Notes: a model not told the origin generated them from the sequence alone. Counted from the first letter of the stretch, positions 1 through 8,689 are shown. The stretch is 63,652 nucleotides of DNA from Clostridia bacterium (GCA_900754285.1 CAAECB010000046.1:1-63652), one strand, 5' to 3'. Program-made: numbers and translations.

Positions 1-100
1 TAAAAAGTAAAAATAATATATATAATTTTTTAAAATTCACAATAAAACTCCTTTATAAAACAATTTTATATAATATATAACATTTTAACAAAAAATTCAA

Positions 101-192
101 GGTGTTTTCGGGGCCGGACTCAAAAAACACCTAGTGTTTTCGGGGCCAGAGCAAAAAAGCATTAATGTTTTTGGGACCAGAGCAAAAAAAAT
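101..192. repeat. Three tandem REP-like repeat units
   Basis: Three direct copies of a roughly 30-bp unit. Each begins with GTGTTTT or ATGTTTT, has a GC-rich core such as GGGGCCGG or GGGACCAG, and ends in an A-run followed by CAC, CAT or ATT. The outer arms of a unit are complementary, so each can fold as a short hairpin. Related units occur near 8.5, 34.8, 55.4, 55.7 and 62.2 kb. Bulk DNA here is very A/T-rich, so the GC cores stand out. Confidence 0.85.
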
Positions 193-221
193 TAAGTAAA
201 ATCAAAAGAAAGGGTGATAAT

Positions 222-911
222 ATGAAAGATTTAAATAAAAAACAAAAAATAATTTTGATAACAATAATTTCAATTTTATTAGGAGCAATAATATATTATG
301 TTTATGGAAAAGAAACACCAAGTATCAACCAAAATGAAATAATGCCATATGAAAACGAAACAAATGAAACAGAAGAAGAAAATACAATATTAACAAAAAT
401 ACAAAAAGAAGGAAACATAGAAAAAATAATAATATATATAACAGGTGCAGTAAAAAAAGAAGGAGTATATGAACTAGAAGAAGGAAGCAGAATTTCAGAT
501 GCTATAGAACAGGCAGAAGGGTTGAAAGAAGAGGCTGATACAAGCAACATAAATTTAGCCTATAAATTAGAAGATGGAATGAAAATAAAAATTCCAACAC
601 AAAAAGAAAATAAAAACACAAATATAGAAAATAATCAAGAAACATTTATTACACAAAATAGTGGACTAGAAACAGAACAAATACAAACAAATAGTCAAAT
701 TAATGAGAAAAAGCAAGAAAAAATTAATATAAATAAAGCCAATCAAGAAGAATTAGAAACTTTATCTGGCATAGGGCCTTCAATTGCTAACAAGATAATT
801 CAATATAGGAAGGATAATGGAAACTTTAAAAGCATAGAAGACATCAAGAATGTTAGTGGGATTGGAGAAAATAAATACAACGAAATAAAAAATAGCATTA
901 CAATAAAATAA
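222..911 (+). CDS. comEA: ComEA-like membrane-anchored DNA-binding protein
   Basis: Probable DNA receptor of the competence uptake machinery, acting on the outer face of the membrane. Seen: one N-terminal membrane helix (about residues 8-27), an acidic linker, an SLBB-type domain with YITGAVKKEGVYEL (about 70-130), and a C-terminal helix-hairpin-helix pair with two SGIG turns (about 170-229), as in ComEA. The length of 229 aa is typical of the family. The start at 222 is chosen because AAAGGGTGAT lies just upstream. An in-frame ATG at 165 falls inside the repeat array and has no ribosome site. comEB and comEC are not adjacent. The domain order is clear; a role in actual transformation is inferred. 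Confidence 0.9.
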   Translation: MKDLNKKQKIILITIISILLGAIIYYVYGKETPSINQNEIMPYENETNETEEENTILTKIQKEGNIEKIIIYITGAVKKEGVYELEEGSRISDAIEQAEGLKEEADTSNINLAYKLEDGMKIKIPTQKENKNTNIENNQETFITQNSGLETEQIQTNSQINEKKQEKININKANQEELETLSGIGPSIANKIIQYRKDNGNFKSIEDIKNVSGIGENKYNEIKNSITIK

Positions 912-915
912 TATT

Positions 916-953
916 AAAAAATAGAAATCCTCCAGAGAAATTGAAGGATTTCT
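916..953 (-). terminator. Intrinsic terminator of the HD-domain gene
   Basis: The stem AGAAATCCT/AGGATTTCT is followed on the minus strand by a run of T (plus-strand AAAAAATA at 916-923). It best serves the minus-strand HD gene and may also stop comEA transcripts. Confidence 0.65.
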
Positions 954-1028
954 AAAACTCATTATAAAGGTCTTTTGTATTTTTACTAAGTTTCTATAGT
1001 ATTTCTCATTAACAAATATGTTTATGAG

Positions 1029-1799
1029 TTACATTAAAAATGTTTGAGTATTAATCTCTTTTACATAATCAAGAAGATTAGCGAATATCTCATCATCATA
1101 ATATAATGGCTTATCCCATTCATACCAAATATCAAATGCAGATTCAGCTCCATCTTTTACCATTTGTTGAACTCTCTGACTTTTGAAAACAACATTATTT
1201 TCCTGCTCATTTAAAGGATTTTGACAACCCATATCTTGATAAACTTTTGCTTGAATATCTGCATCTAATTTATCACAATGATGAGCAAAAATTGCTTCTT
1301 TTGTCTTCTTATCATCAAATTCCAATAGTAAAGAATAAAACTCGTCTTTATTAATTAAGTCTCCAAGAACTTTTTTGATAGCTTCATGTTCTTTTTCCAT
1401 TTTTTCTTCAGGAGTAATATTATCAAATGGCGTAATATCTCCTATAACAACCTCTCCTAATTCATGGATAACAAGCATTTTAACCACCTTATTAATATCT
1501 AAATTTGTTTCGAATTCAGAATCAATACTTAATGCTAATATGCATGTACCATAAACATGTTCTGCTATGCTTTCAAGCCGTTCTTTATTGACATTCCAAT
1601 GAATTTTATCCCAACCACTTCTTATTTTATATTTAAGTTGTGTAGCTAAAAGATAAAAACTCATTGTATCAGCCAGTCTTTTTTCTTGGCTTTTATTTGA
1701 TGTTTGTGTTTTATATTTTTGGTTTGATATTACAATAAAAATGATCCCAATAATAAGCCAACAGGTTCCGCCCCCGATAAATAAGAGATTTTTAATCAT
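1029..1799 (-). CDS. HD-domain hydrolase (HDDC2/YfbR type), membrane-anchored
   Basis: Likely a metal-dependent phosphohydrolase of the HD_3 group; relatives remove phosphate from deoxynucleoside 5'-monophosphates. Seen: an N-terminal membrane helix (about residues 4-25), the first metal-ligand His in ESIAEHVYG (H81), then VIHELGEVVIGD (H112-E113) and CDKLDAD (D176, D179). The usual HD dyad is HE here. I believe this variant occurs in some family members, but activity cannot be assumed. Start: GGAGGA sits 6-11 bases upstream of the ATG at 1799. The gene stands alone, with an upstream region of about 160 bp holding small hairpins (for example TTAGC/GCTAA near 1875-1890). The substrate is unknown. 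Confidence 0.75.
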   Translation of the reverse strand: MIKNLLFIGGGTCWLIIGIIFIVISNQKYKTQTSNKSQEKRLADTMSFYLLATQLKYKIRSGWDKIHWNVNKERLESIAEHVYGTCILALSIDSEFETNLDINKVVKMLVIHELGEVVIGDITPFDNITPEEKMEKEHEAIKKVLGDLINKDEFYSLLLEFDDKKTKEAIFAHHCDKLDADIQAKVYQDMGCQNPLNEQENNVVFKSQRVQQMVKDGAESAFDIWYEWDKPLYYDDEIFANLLDYVKEINTQTFLM

Positions 1800-1961
1800 A
1801 AATTTTCCTCCTTAAAATATTAATTTTGTTATAAGTGCCTATATATCAACCTGAAAAACAGGATAAAAAAATTAATTAGCGAAACGCTAAATTTATACAA
1901 AGATTATACCATGAATTTTTAGAAAAATCAAATAAAGAAGAAAAGTAAACATAAAATAAAA

Positions 1962-2295
1962 AAGGAAGAAACAGAAAAATTTAACAAAACTTGTTTTTTG
2001 TTTATTAGAAAAAAAGATGATAAACTGATAGGATGACAAATATTAGAATGTGCAAAGATATAAATATGGACATATAGGATATTCAATTAGACCGACAGAA
2101 CGTAATAAAGGGGATGGAAAAATACAAATGTATTTAGCTTTAAAAGAACTAGAAAAAGTTGGGATTGAAACATGCCAAATAAACTGTGAAAATAACAATA
2201 ATATTTCAAGAAAAGTAATAAATTCATTGGGAGGCGTTTTTGAAAAAAGCATTGACAACGAAGAATATTATTTGATAGATATAAAAAAACTATAA
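1962..2295 (+). pseudogene. Decayed GNAT acetyltransferase (C-terminal two thirds)
   Basis: Remnant of a GCN5-related N-acetyltransferase. The frame from 2050 encodes GHIGYSIRPTERNKG, the acetyl-CoA pyrophosphate-loop region, followed by a normal C-terminus. The matching upstream part lies in two other frames: FLFIRKKDDKLIG runs into a TGA at about 2034, and MTNIRM starts one base back at 2033. At least two frameshifts are therefore needed to restore the protein, and the first 60 or so residues of a typical GNAT are missing. No ribosome site precedes 2050. An intact short protein is unlikely. Confidence 0.75.
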
Positions 2296-2336
2296 AATTT
2301 ATGTTATAATAGCAATATTAGATTAAAGAATGAAAG

Positions 2337-3014
2337 GTGATTACAATAAAGAGACTAAACATATTTGTAGATGAAAGCGGAGATTTTGGATTTGTAAATG
2401 GCAGCTCAGATTTATATGCAGTTTCATTTACATTGCATGAAAGTTCCAATTCAATACAAACGGAATTAAAATATCTTAATGAAAAATTAACTATGCTTAA
2501 TTATGATGGAATGATACATTTAGCATACCTTATTGCTAAAAGAGGAGATTACTCTCATTTCAATTTTGAACGAAGAAAAGGCATATTTTGGGCAATATTT
2601 TATTTTTCAAGTAGAGTAAAAGCAAAAATAAAAACAGTTATAGTAGACAAAAAATATATAAACAAAAAAATGCAACTTAATATGGCTTTAGCAAGAGAAA
2701 TAGGTCAATTTATCAATGATAATAGAGATTACTTAGAATCATTCGATAAAATTGTTATTTATTATGATAATGGACAAGAAACATTAGCAACTATACTAGA
2801 TACACTTTTTGCCACAAATCCAAAAGTAGAAAGAAGAATAGAATTTGACCATACTAAAAAGCGATTATTTCAGGTTTCAGATATGCTAACTGTGATTGAT
2901 AAATTAGACTATAAAAGAAAAAATAATATTCCATTTACAAAAGCTGAAAAATATTTTTTCAATGGTAAAGATTTTAGACATATTATAAACTTGTTAAAGA
3001 ATAAAAGATTATAA
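2337..3014 (+). CDS. DUF3800 domain protein
   Basis: Member of the DUF3800 family, identified by the N-terminal IFVDESGDFGF signature, a central conserved His/Asp segment (MIHLAYLIAKRGDY) and the acidic C-terminal half with VIYYDNG and QVSDML. The family has an RNase H-like look, often sits beside mobile or defence genes, and has no settled function. Length of 225 aa is normal. The start is uncertain: no ATG is available. GTG at 2337 is in frame but directly abuts the GAAAGG site, whereas an in-frame ATA at 2346 has ideal spacing. It follows the decayed GNAT and precedes a tiny ORF. Family call firm, start weak. Confidence 0.8.
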   Translation: MITIKRLNIFVDESGDFGFVNGSSDLYAVSFTLHESSNSIQTELKYLNEKLTMLNYDGMIHLAYLIAKRGDYSHFNFERRKGIFWAIFYFSSRVKAKIKTVIVDKKYINKKMQLNMALAREIGQFINDNRDYLESFDKIVIYYDNGQETLATILDTLFATNPKVERRIEFDHTKKRLFQVSDMLTVIDKLDYKRKNNIPFTKAEKYFFNGKDFRHIINLLKNKRL

Positions 3015-3032
3015 TAAATATTATGGAGGAAA

Positions 3033-3131
3033 ATGAAGATGGAAAATAACTATCCAAAGGCATATAAAGAAGTTATGGAGATATTAAATTTTATACAAAA
3101 AGAACAAGATTTTCAACAAAGCATTGATTAA
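3033..3131 (+). CDS. Very short ORF, probable truncated gene
   Basis: A 32-codon ORF (MKMENNYPKAYKEVMEIL...) behind a strong GGAGG site, 18 bases after the DUF3800 gene. The opening resembles the first residues of small clostridial proteins that begin NNYPKAYKEV and continue beyond 70 aa, so this may be a remnant cut short by a stop. A terminator follows directly, so the transcript would end here. The function is unknown, and it may be untranslated debris. Confidence 0.35.
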   Translation: MKMENNYPKAYKEVMEILNFIQKEQDFQQSID

Positions 3132-3146
3132 TGATGAGATATAATA

Positions 3147-3173
3147 AAAGCCATTCGTTTGAATGGCTTTTTC
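3147..3173 (+). terminator. Intrinsic terminator
   Basis: Stem AAAGCCATTC/GAATGGCTTT with a GTTT loop, ending in TTTTT. It closes the DUF3800 unit. Confidence 0.85.
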
Positions 3174-3346
3174 TAACGCTTAGCATTAGCTCGGGTCAGG
3201 TCCTAATCTAGCAAACTATTTCAGACCTAGTAGAATTTCTATCTACAATATATAGTATTCCTTAATTTCTTTAATTATACACTAAATTTTTGAAAAAGTA
3301 TATAGTTTTATCAAAAAATTTAAAAATTATATATGTATTTTTGTAT
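3174..3346. other. Intergenic stretch without a gene
   Basis: Holds a short GC-richer patch (about 3176-3235, with GGGTCAGGTCC and a later CAGACC) that looks like the remnant of a repeat, followed by plain A/T-rich DNA. No coding potential seen. Confidence 0.4.
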
Positions 3347-3376
3347 CTAAAAAAACTACCTATTGAATAGGTAGTT
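3347..3376 (-). terminator. Intrinsic terminator of the tRNA gene
   Basis: Stem AACTACCTATT/AATAGGTAGTT. On the minus strand it is followed by a run of seven T. It lies directly downstream of the tRNA. Confidence 0.8.
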
Positions 3377-3381
3377 CATTT

Positions 3382-3457
3382 TGGTTGCGGGGGTAAGACT
3401 CGAACTTACGACCTTTGGGTTATGAGCCCAACGAGCTGCCAACTGCTCCACCCCGCG
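3382..3457 (-). tRNA. Initiator tRNA-fMet (CAT)
   Basis: A full cloverleaf can be drawn on the minus strand, with CCA encoded. The acceptor stem is CGCGGGG against CCCCGCA, leaving the C1-A72 mismatch that marks initiator tRNAs. The anticodon loop CTCATAA gives CAT, and the anticodon stem ends in three G-C pairs (GGG/CCC), another initiator mark. The T arm GTAAG-TTCGAGT-CTTAC is intact. It is 76 nt long and stands alone, not in a tRNA cluster. Confidence 0.97.
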
Positions 3458-3665
3458 ATGTAACAATTATTATTATAATGCCAAATAACAAATTTGTCAA
3501 TACATTTTCGAAAAAAACACAAAAACAATGGAAAAAAATTCCAAAGTAAACTTGAAATACTATAAAATTAATGATATAATAAAATATATTAACATAAAAA
3601 AATCACGTCTCAGACATATAAGAAAGAGAAAAGTTTATTTTGATTAAAGACAGGAGGAAAAGAAA

Positions 3666-4793
3666 ATGCATTACTATACAATGACAACATTTTTAGCACT
3701 ATCAATACTTATAGTATTATTGATAGTAATATCATCAAGTGTAAACTTTAGCAAAAAATCTCGGAAAAGATTAAAAATCGCATATTCATTTGCAATAATA
3801 GGAACCATATGTGAATGGATAGGAATTCTTTTAGAACAAAAAGTACTAAAAAGTACAGAAATGCTACAATCAATAATAATATTAACTAAGGTATTAAAAT
3901 TCTGCATAGTACCAACAATTCCAATATTTGTATCACAAGCTGTTTTTGAAAAAAGAACCAAATCGAAAATCAGCCAAAAGATATACAAAATTTTGAAAAC
4001 ATATATTAACCTATATGAAATTGTAATCATTACAGGATTTTTCGAATACAAAATAGGTTCAAACTATGCTATAATATATGATATATATGTTATAAGTTTT
4101 ATTATTGCAACATTATATATGTTCATAAATGCATTTGCATTTTGCAAATATTATCAAAGCAAAAATGAGATGGAATTATTTGCAATAATAATATTCATAA
4201 CAATATGGGTAATAACGCAATTGCTAAATCCTAATGTAGAATTTCTATGGCTTTTAATAGCTATATCAGGAACATTTGTATATATTTATTATAATGGAAT
4301 TATTCAAAATATAGACGACTTAACAGGGTTATTGAATAAAAGAAGTTTTAATAAATATAAAAACAATGTAGAGGAAGAAAAAGTATCATTAATAGTATTT
4401 GATGTCAATGATTTCAAGCTAATAAATGATACATATGGACATAGCGAAGGAGATAGAATTCTTACAGAAGTAGCAAAGATACTGAAAGAATACTATCAGG
4501 AATATGGAAGAGTATACAGAATTGGAGGAGATGAATTTGCAGCAATAATAGAAAAAAGTACTGATAAAAGCGAAATAGAAAAAATAGCAACGAGATTTAA
4601 AGAAAAAGTAGAAGAAAGAAATGGACAATTGAAAAATGAAAAAAAGCTAGAAATTCCACGGATATCTTATGGGATTTCGGTTTATAATCCAAAAAATAAT
4701 CTTGAACACAGCTTTGAAGATGTAATAAATGAAGCTGATGAAGAAATGTATAACTACAAAAAAAGATATAAAAATCAAAATAAACAACAGTGA
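3666..4793 (+). CDS. Membrane diguanylate cyclase (GGDEF)
   Basis: Makes the second messenger c-di-GMP from two GTP. Seen: about seven hydrophobic helices in residues 5-210, like the 7TM sensory region of some histidine kinases. A GGDEF domain follows, with DDLTGLLNKRSF, the metal-binding FDVNDFK, and an intact GGDEF active site at residues 287-291. No RxxD inhibitory site precedes it, so feedback inhibition by product may be absent. Length 375 aa. Start: GACAGGAGG lies upstream of ATG 3666. The gene stands alone with its own terminator. An HD-GYP gene at 37.2 kb could supply the opposing activity. The signal sensed is unknown. Confidence 0.92.
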   Translation: MHYYTMTTFLALSILIVLLIVISSSVNFSKKSRKRLKIAYSFAIIGTICEWIGILLEQKVLKSTEMLQSIIILTKVLKFCIVPTIPIFVSQAVFEKRTKSKISQKIYKILKTYINLYEIVIITGFFEYKIGSNYAIIYDIYVISFIIATLYMFINAFAFCKYYQSKNEMELFAIIIFITIWVITQLLNPNVEFLWLLIAISGTFVYIYYNGIIQNIDDLTGLLNKRSFNKYKNNVEEEKVSLIVFDVNDFKLINDTYGHSEGDRILTEVAKILKEYYQEYGRVYRIGGDEFAAIIEKSTDKSEIEKIATRFKEKVEERNGQLKNEKKLEIPRISYGISVYNPKNNLEHSFEDVINEADEEMYNYKKRYKNQNKQQ

Positions 4794-4796
4794 TTT

Positions 4797-4828
4797 GAAA
4801 AGAGGATTCTAGTAGAATCCTCTTTTCA
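4797..4828 (+). terminator. Intrinsic terminator
   Basis: Stem GAAAAGAGGATTCT/AGAATCCTCTTTTC with a very short loop. It is placed 3 bases after the diguanylate cyclase stop. Confidence 0.85.
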
Positions 4829-4887
4829 GTTTGACGAATTAATAATATTTATGGTACAATAAAAAATAGGCAGAGGAGGAGAAAAAT

Positions 4888-5736
4888 ATGAATGTACAAT
4901 TACCAAAAGAATATAAAGTAAGAAAAAGAGATATCGTAATATATACAATATGTATAATAATATGTGTTGTAGCATTAACAGTAGCAGTAACAGTACAGGT
5001 ATTAGGAGAAAATGTAACAAACAAAGTCTTTCATGCAAATAAATTACAAATAGCCTCAGAAGAAGAACAAGTAAAATTAAGAACAGATTTTGAAAATATG
5101 TTCACAAATGAATTTACAGGTCATATAGAAAATGCAGAAAAAAAGGATGAAAGCAAAAATTTTGTATATACAACATATGAAAATCAAGACACAGTACAAG
5201 GAAATTATACATTAGATGTACATATTCCAAATTTTAATATAAAAGATGAAACTCTAGAACAAATAAATAACAAAATAACAACAGAATATAAGCAAAAAGT
5301 TAATCAGATACTAAACAATAATGGAAGTCAAATTATATATTCAGTTGAATATAATTCATATGTAGAAAATGATATATTATTTTTAATAATAAGATCAAAT
5401 TTAAAAGAAAGCAATAATGCACAAAAACAAATGATATATACATATAATTATGATTTAAAAAATAAAAAAGTAATAGATATAAATGATGTAATAGAAAAAT
5501 TGAAATACAATAAAAATGATGTAGAAAAAGCAATACAAAATTATATAGAAATACAAGAAAACAATTCAAAAAGCTTAAAAAATTTAGGATATGGAATTTA
5601 TGTTAGAAATAGTAAAGACAACATGTATAAAATTGAAAATACAAAACAATTTTTTATAAAAAATGGAAAATTATATATAATATATCCATATGGAAATACT
5701 ACGGCAACAACAGAAATGGACATAGTTATAATATAA
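4888..5736 (+). CDS. Membrane-anchored DUF4163/DUF3298-like (PdaC/RsiV-type) protein
   Basis: A surface protein with a cytoplasmic start, one membrane helix (about residues 17-40) and an extracellular domain. The pattern of a first half (TLDVHIPNF, INNKITTEYKQKV) and a C-terminal part with ITDVI-like IDINDVIEKL and FFIKNGKLYIIYPYG matches the DUF4163 plus DUF3298 pair found in PdaC and the anti-sigma factor RsiV. No deacetylase domain is present. In RsiV-like proteins this module binds lysozyme; whether it does so here is unknown. Start: GGCAGAGGAGGAG precedes ATG 4888. No sigma factor gene is adjacent. Length 282 aa. Confidence 0.65.
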   Translation: MNVQLPKEYKVRKRDIVIYTICIIICVVALTVAVTVQVLGENVTNKVFHANKLQIASEEEQVKLRTDFENMFTNEFTGHIENAEKKDESKNFVYTTYENQDTVQGNYTLDVHIPNFNIKDETLEQINNKITTEYKQKVNQILNNNGSQIIYSVEYNSYVENDILFLIIRSNLKESNNAQKQMIYTYNYDLKNKKVIDINDVIEKLKYNKNDVEKAIQNYIEIQENNSKSLKNLGYGIYVRNSKDNMYKIENTKQFFIKNGKLYIIYPYGNTTATTEMDIVII

Positions 5737-5740
5737 AAAG

Positions 5741-5775
5741 AAAAAAGAAGTTTTAGAACTTCTTTTTTTCTTTTT
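5741..5775 (+). terminator. Intrinsic terminator
   Basis: Stem AGAAGTT/AACTTCT with a long T run just after the preceding gene. The opposite face has an A run, so it may work both ways. Confidence 0.8.
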
Positions 5776-5892
5776 GAAAATAAAAGGGGATGTTTTTAAT
5801 TTTAAATCAGTATCTCTAACTGATTATGTATGTATTATAAAATACAAATTTGTCCATTTTGTGAACTCAAAGTGAAAAAATAGAAAAGTTTT

Positions 5893-5970
5893 TTAAGTCT
5901 AAGTCTTTGTTTGCGTTCGAAATTTACCTTACAAATTTAAGTTCTAGGAAGTTAGAAAAATTGCCTAGAA
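5893..5970 (-). repeat. Structured repeat, third partial copy (minus strand)
   Basis: On the minus strand it contains a TTCTAGG...CCTAGAA hairpin (plus 5942-5970), then AAATTTG-TAAGGT-AAATTTCG, then AACAAAGACTT. The same order is found in the copy near 58.4 kb, and the middle part also near 28.3 kb. The GCGGAC/GTCCGC stem of the other copies is not recognisable here. Confidence 0.55.
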
Positions 5971-5972
5971 TT

Positions 5973-5999
5973 AAAAAAACCAGCATGCAGCTGGTTTTA
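5973..5999 (-). terminator. Intrinsic terminator of htrA
   Basis: Stem ACCAGC/GCTGGT. On the minus strand it is followed by TTTTTTT. It lies directly after the stop of the protease gene. Confidence 0.85.
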
Positions 6000-6001
6000 A
6001 G

Positions 6002-7294
6002 CTAAGGTTGTTCACCTAAAGTCAAAGTCAATTCTTTTTCTTGACCATTTCTATTAACTTTAACATTCATTTCATCACCAATTTTGTGAGAGTTTTTAAT
6101 TTTATTTAAATCATCCATTGTAGAAACTTTTGAACCATCAGCCTCAATAATTACATCACCAGCTTTAATTCCAGCTTTTTCGCCACTTGAAAAATCTTCA
6201 ACACTTTTAACATAAACACCAGTAACTAAATTATAAGTTTTAGCTGTTTCCTCATTTAAATCAATACCAGTAATACCAATATATGGTCTTTTAACTTTAC
6301 TATATTGAATTAATTGAGAAGTAATATCAGTTGTAGAATTTATAGGAATAGCAAATCCCATACCCTCAATACCAGTACCAGAAAGTTTTAAAGTATTAAT
6401 ACCAATAACTTTACCTTCACTATTAACTAAAGCACCACCACTATTACCAGAATTTATAGCAGCATCAGTTTGAATAAGAGTATATTGTTTACCATCAGAA
6501 TCAGTAACCTCTCTATTAACAGCACTTACAATTCCACAAGTAACACTACTTTGCATACCTATAGGATTACCAACAGCCATAGCAAATTCACCAACTTTAA
6601 TAGAATCAGAATCAGCAAATTCAGCTTTAGATAAACCAGTTTTCTCAATTTTAATAACAGCCAAATCAGTTTGTTCATCTTTACCAACTATTTTAGCTTC
6701 ATATTCAGTATCATCATTAAATAAAGTAACAGTTAATTTACTAGCCTCTGAAACTTGATAATAAGAACTATTGCTATTACTACTACTTGTGCTACTAGAA
6801 ACAACATGATTATTAGTTAAAATATAACCATCTTCACTAATAATAATACCAGAACCTGTAGCAGTTGCAGTACTTGAAGCAGATTTACCAAAAATTTGCA
6901 ACATAGAATTATTTACAGTATACTCTAATTTAATACCAACAATAGAAGGTAAAATTTTATTAGCAGCATACACTGCAGTATCAGAATAATTAGATAAATT
7001 AATTTGAGATACATAACCATTGTTACTAGAAGTAGATGATGATGTATTATTAATAATAGTGTTAGAAGTATTGTTTAAAATTTTAGAACGAATAGATGGA
7101 ACTCCAAAACATGTTCCAATCACAACAACACAACCAATAACACCGCTACAGAAAGGCAAAACAACACTTCTACCAAAACCAGATTTTGATTTTTTAGTGT
7201 TATACATGCTTGAATTAGTAACAGCTTTAAAATTAGTATTTTTTTTCTCTTTTACATCTTTTATAGGTGTATTCTCATTTTTGTTTTCTTCCAT
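6002..7294 (-). CDS. htrA: HtrA/DegP-type trypsin-like serine protease
   Basis: Membrane-anchored quality-control protease acting outside the cytoplasmic membrane. Seen: a charged cytoplasmic start, one membrane helix (about residues 43-66), a Ser/Asn-rich linker, a trypsin-like domain with the complete triad H163 (TNNHVV), D210 (TDLAV) and S285 (GNSGG), then one PDZ domain (about 330-425: RPYIGITG, GEKAGIKAGDVI). Length of 430 aa is usual for Gram-positive HtrA. Start: AGGAGG precedes ATG 7294. It is transcribed away from the substrate-binding protein gene. An unusual feature is an inserted Ser/Asn tract between the triad His and Asp (about 166-180). Confidence 0.95.
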   Translation of the reverse strand: MEENKNENTPIKDVKEKKNTNFKAVTNSSMYNTKKSKSGFGRSVVLPFCSGVIGCVVVIGTCFGVPSIRSKILNNTSNTIINNTSSSTSSNNGYVSQINLSNYSDTAVYAANKILPSIVGIKLEYTVNNSMLQIFGKSASSTATATGSGIIISEDGYILTNNHVVSSSTSSSNSNSSYYQVSEASKLTVTLFNDDTEYEAKIVGKDEQTDLAVIKIEKTGLSKAEFADSDSIKVGEFAMAVGNPIGMQSSVTCGIVSAVNREVTDSDGKQYTLIQTDAAINSGNSGGALVNSEGKVIGINTLKLSGTGIEGMGFAIPINSTTDITSQLIQYSKVKRPYIGITGIDLNEETAKTYNLVTGVYVKSVEDFSSGEKAGIKAGDVIIEADGSKVSTMDDLNKIKNSHKIGDEMNVKVNRNGQEKELTLTLGEQP

Positions 7295-7360
7295 TTGAAA
7301 GACCTCCTAAAAAATAATTTATATTTATAATATCTAAACTATAAATAGAATACAATAGTT

Positions 7361-7392
7361 TTGTGAAAATTTTGTGAAAAAAATGTTATAAT
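7361..7392 (+). promoter_or_regulatory. Candidate promoter for the substrate-binding protein gene
   Basis: A perfect -10 TATAAT (7387-7392) with an extended TGT just before it. A TTGTGA at 7361-7366 could act as a -35 but is 20 bases away. It lies in the divergent gap between htrA and the next gene. Confidence 0.5.
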
Positions 7393-7471
7393 TTAGTTAT
7401 TATTTAAAAAAGAAAATACACATAAAGCAAAAAGTCTACATAAAATATAACAAAAAGAAAAGGAGGTCAAT

Positions 7472-8470
7472 ATGAAAAAGAGAACACTTATATATGTAAT
7501 AACAATATTAGTAATCATATTATTAGCAATAATAATGCAAGTAATTACTAATAAAAAAGAAACAAAAGAAAATGAAGAATTAACAAAAGTCAAAGTAAGT
7601 GAAGTCACACGTTCAGTATTTTACGCACCACAATATGTAGCAATAAACAATGGATACTTCAAAAAATATGGAATAGACATAGACTTAACAACAGGAGGAG
7701 GAGCAGACACAGTAATGACGGCAGTACTTAGTAATCAAGTAGAAATAGGATTTGCAGGACCAGAAGCATCAATATATGTATATAACGAAGGAAAAGAAGA
7801 TTATTGCCAAGTATTTGCGCAAATGACCAAAAAAGACGGCTCATTTTTAGTAGCCAAAACAAAAACAGAAAACTTTAACTGGCAAGACTTAAAAGGAAAA
7901 ACTGTAATACCAGGCAGAAAAGGAGGAGTACCATATATGACACTAGAATATGTACTAAAGAAAAATGGTATAAATCCGCAAACAGACTTAAATCTAGATG
8001 ACAGTATAAAATTTGACTTAATGGCAGGAGCCTTTACAAGTGGAACAGCAGAATATGTAACATTATTTGAACCAACAGCATCATTAACAGAACAACAAGG
8101 AAAAGGATATATAGTAGCATCAGTAGGAAAAGAAGCAGGAGAAATTCCATATACTGCATATTTTGCTAAAAAGAGCTACATTGAAAAAAATCAAGAACTA
8201 GTAAAGAATTTCACAAAAGCAATAGCAGAAGGAGAAAAATGGGTAAGTGAACACAGTGCAGAAGAAATAGCAAATGTGATAATAGACTTTTTCCCAGGCA
8301 CAGAAAAAGAGCTTATAAAAACAGCGGTACAAAGCTATAAAGATATAGATGCATGGAATACAACACCAGAATTAAAAGAAGAAAGTTTCAACAGACTTCA
8401 AGAAGTAATGATATTAGCAGGAGAATTACAAAATAAAGCACCATATGATAAAATTGTAAATTGCCAATAG
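7472..8470 (+). CDS. ABC transporter substrate-binding protein, NMT1/ThiY/SsuA type
   Basis: Extracellular solute-binding protein of the group that binds sulfonates, nitrate or the thiamine precursor HMP. Seen: an uncleaved-looking N-terminal membrane helix without a lipobox Cys (about residues 5-26), then FYAPQYVAINNGYFKKYGIDI and GFAGPEASIYVYNEG, and the hinge segments WQDLKGKTVIPGRKGG and EYVTLFEPTA. Length of 332 aa fits. Start: AAGGAGGTCAAT precedes ATG 7472. No permease or ATPase gene is next to it, so it is an orphan here and must use components encoded elsewhere. The substrate cannot be told from sequence alone. Confidence 0.85.
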   Translation: MKKRTLIYVITILVIILLAIIMQVITNKKETKENEELTKVKVSEVTRSVFYAPQYVAINNGYFKKYGIDIDLTTGGGADTVMTAVLSNQVEIGFAGPEASIYVYNEGKEDYCQVFAQMTKKDGSFLVAKTKTENFNWQDLKGKTVIPGRKGGVPYMTLEYVLKKNGINPQTDLNLDDSIKFDLMAGAFTSGTAEYVTLFEPTASLTEQQGKGYIVASVGKEAGEIPYTAYFAKKSYIEKNQELVKNFTKAIAEGEKWVSEHSAEEIANVIIDFFPGTEKELIKTAVQSYKDIDAWNTTPELKEESFNRLQEVMILAGELQNKAPYDKIVNCQ

Positions 8471-8477
8471 GCGAGGT

Positions 8478-8565
8478 GGTGTTTTCGGGGCCGGACTCAA
8501 AAAACACCTTAGCAAATTTTGTGGATAAAACATTAGTGCTTTTTTGCTCCGGCCCCAAAAACATC
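8478..8565. repeat. Inverted pair of REP-like units
   Basis: Unit one (8478-8509: GGTGTTTTCGGGGCCGG then ACTCAAAAAACACC) faces a second unit (8535-8565) in the opposite orientation across a 25-bp spacer. The pair could form a long hairpin of about 88 nt. It begins 7 bases after the preceding stop and may also terminate that transcript. Confidence 0.85.
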
Positions 8566-8689
8566 AAGAAATATTTGTAGAAAAATAGGAGGTTTTGTCG
8601 AATATATTGTAAAAAAGGTAAAATTATGTTAATATAAAATTAATTTGTGAGATTTTTAGAAAAACGAAAGGTAATAGAAAGGAGAAAAA

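Noticed and set aside
101..192. A CRISPR array
   Set aside because: Units abut each other without unique spacers, are self-complementary, and recur singly elsewhere.
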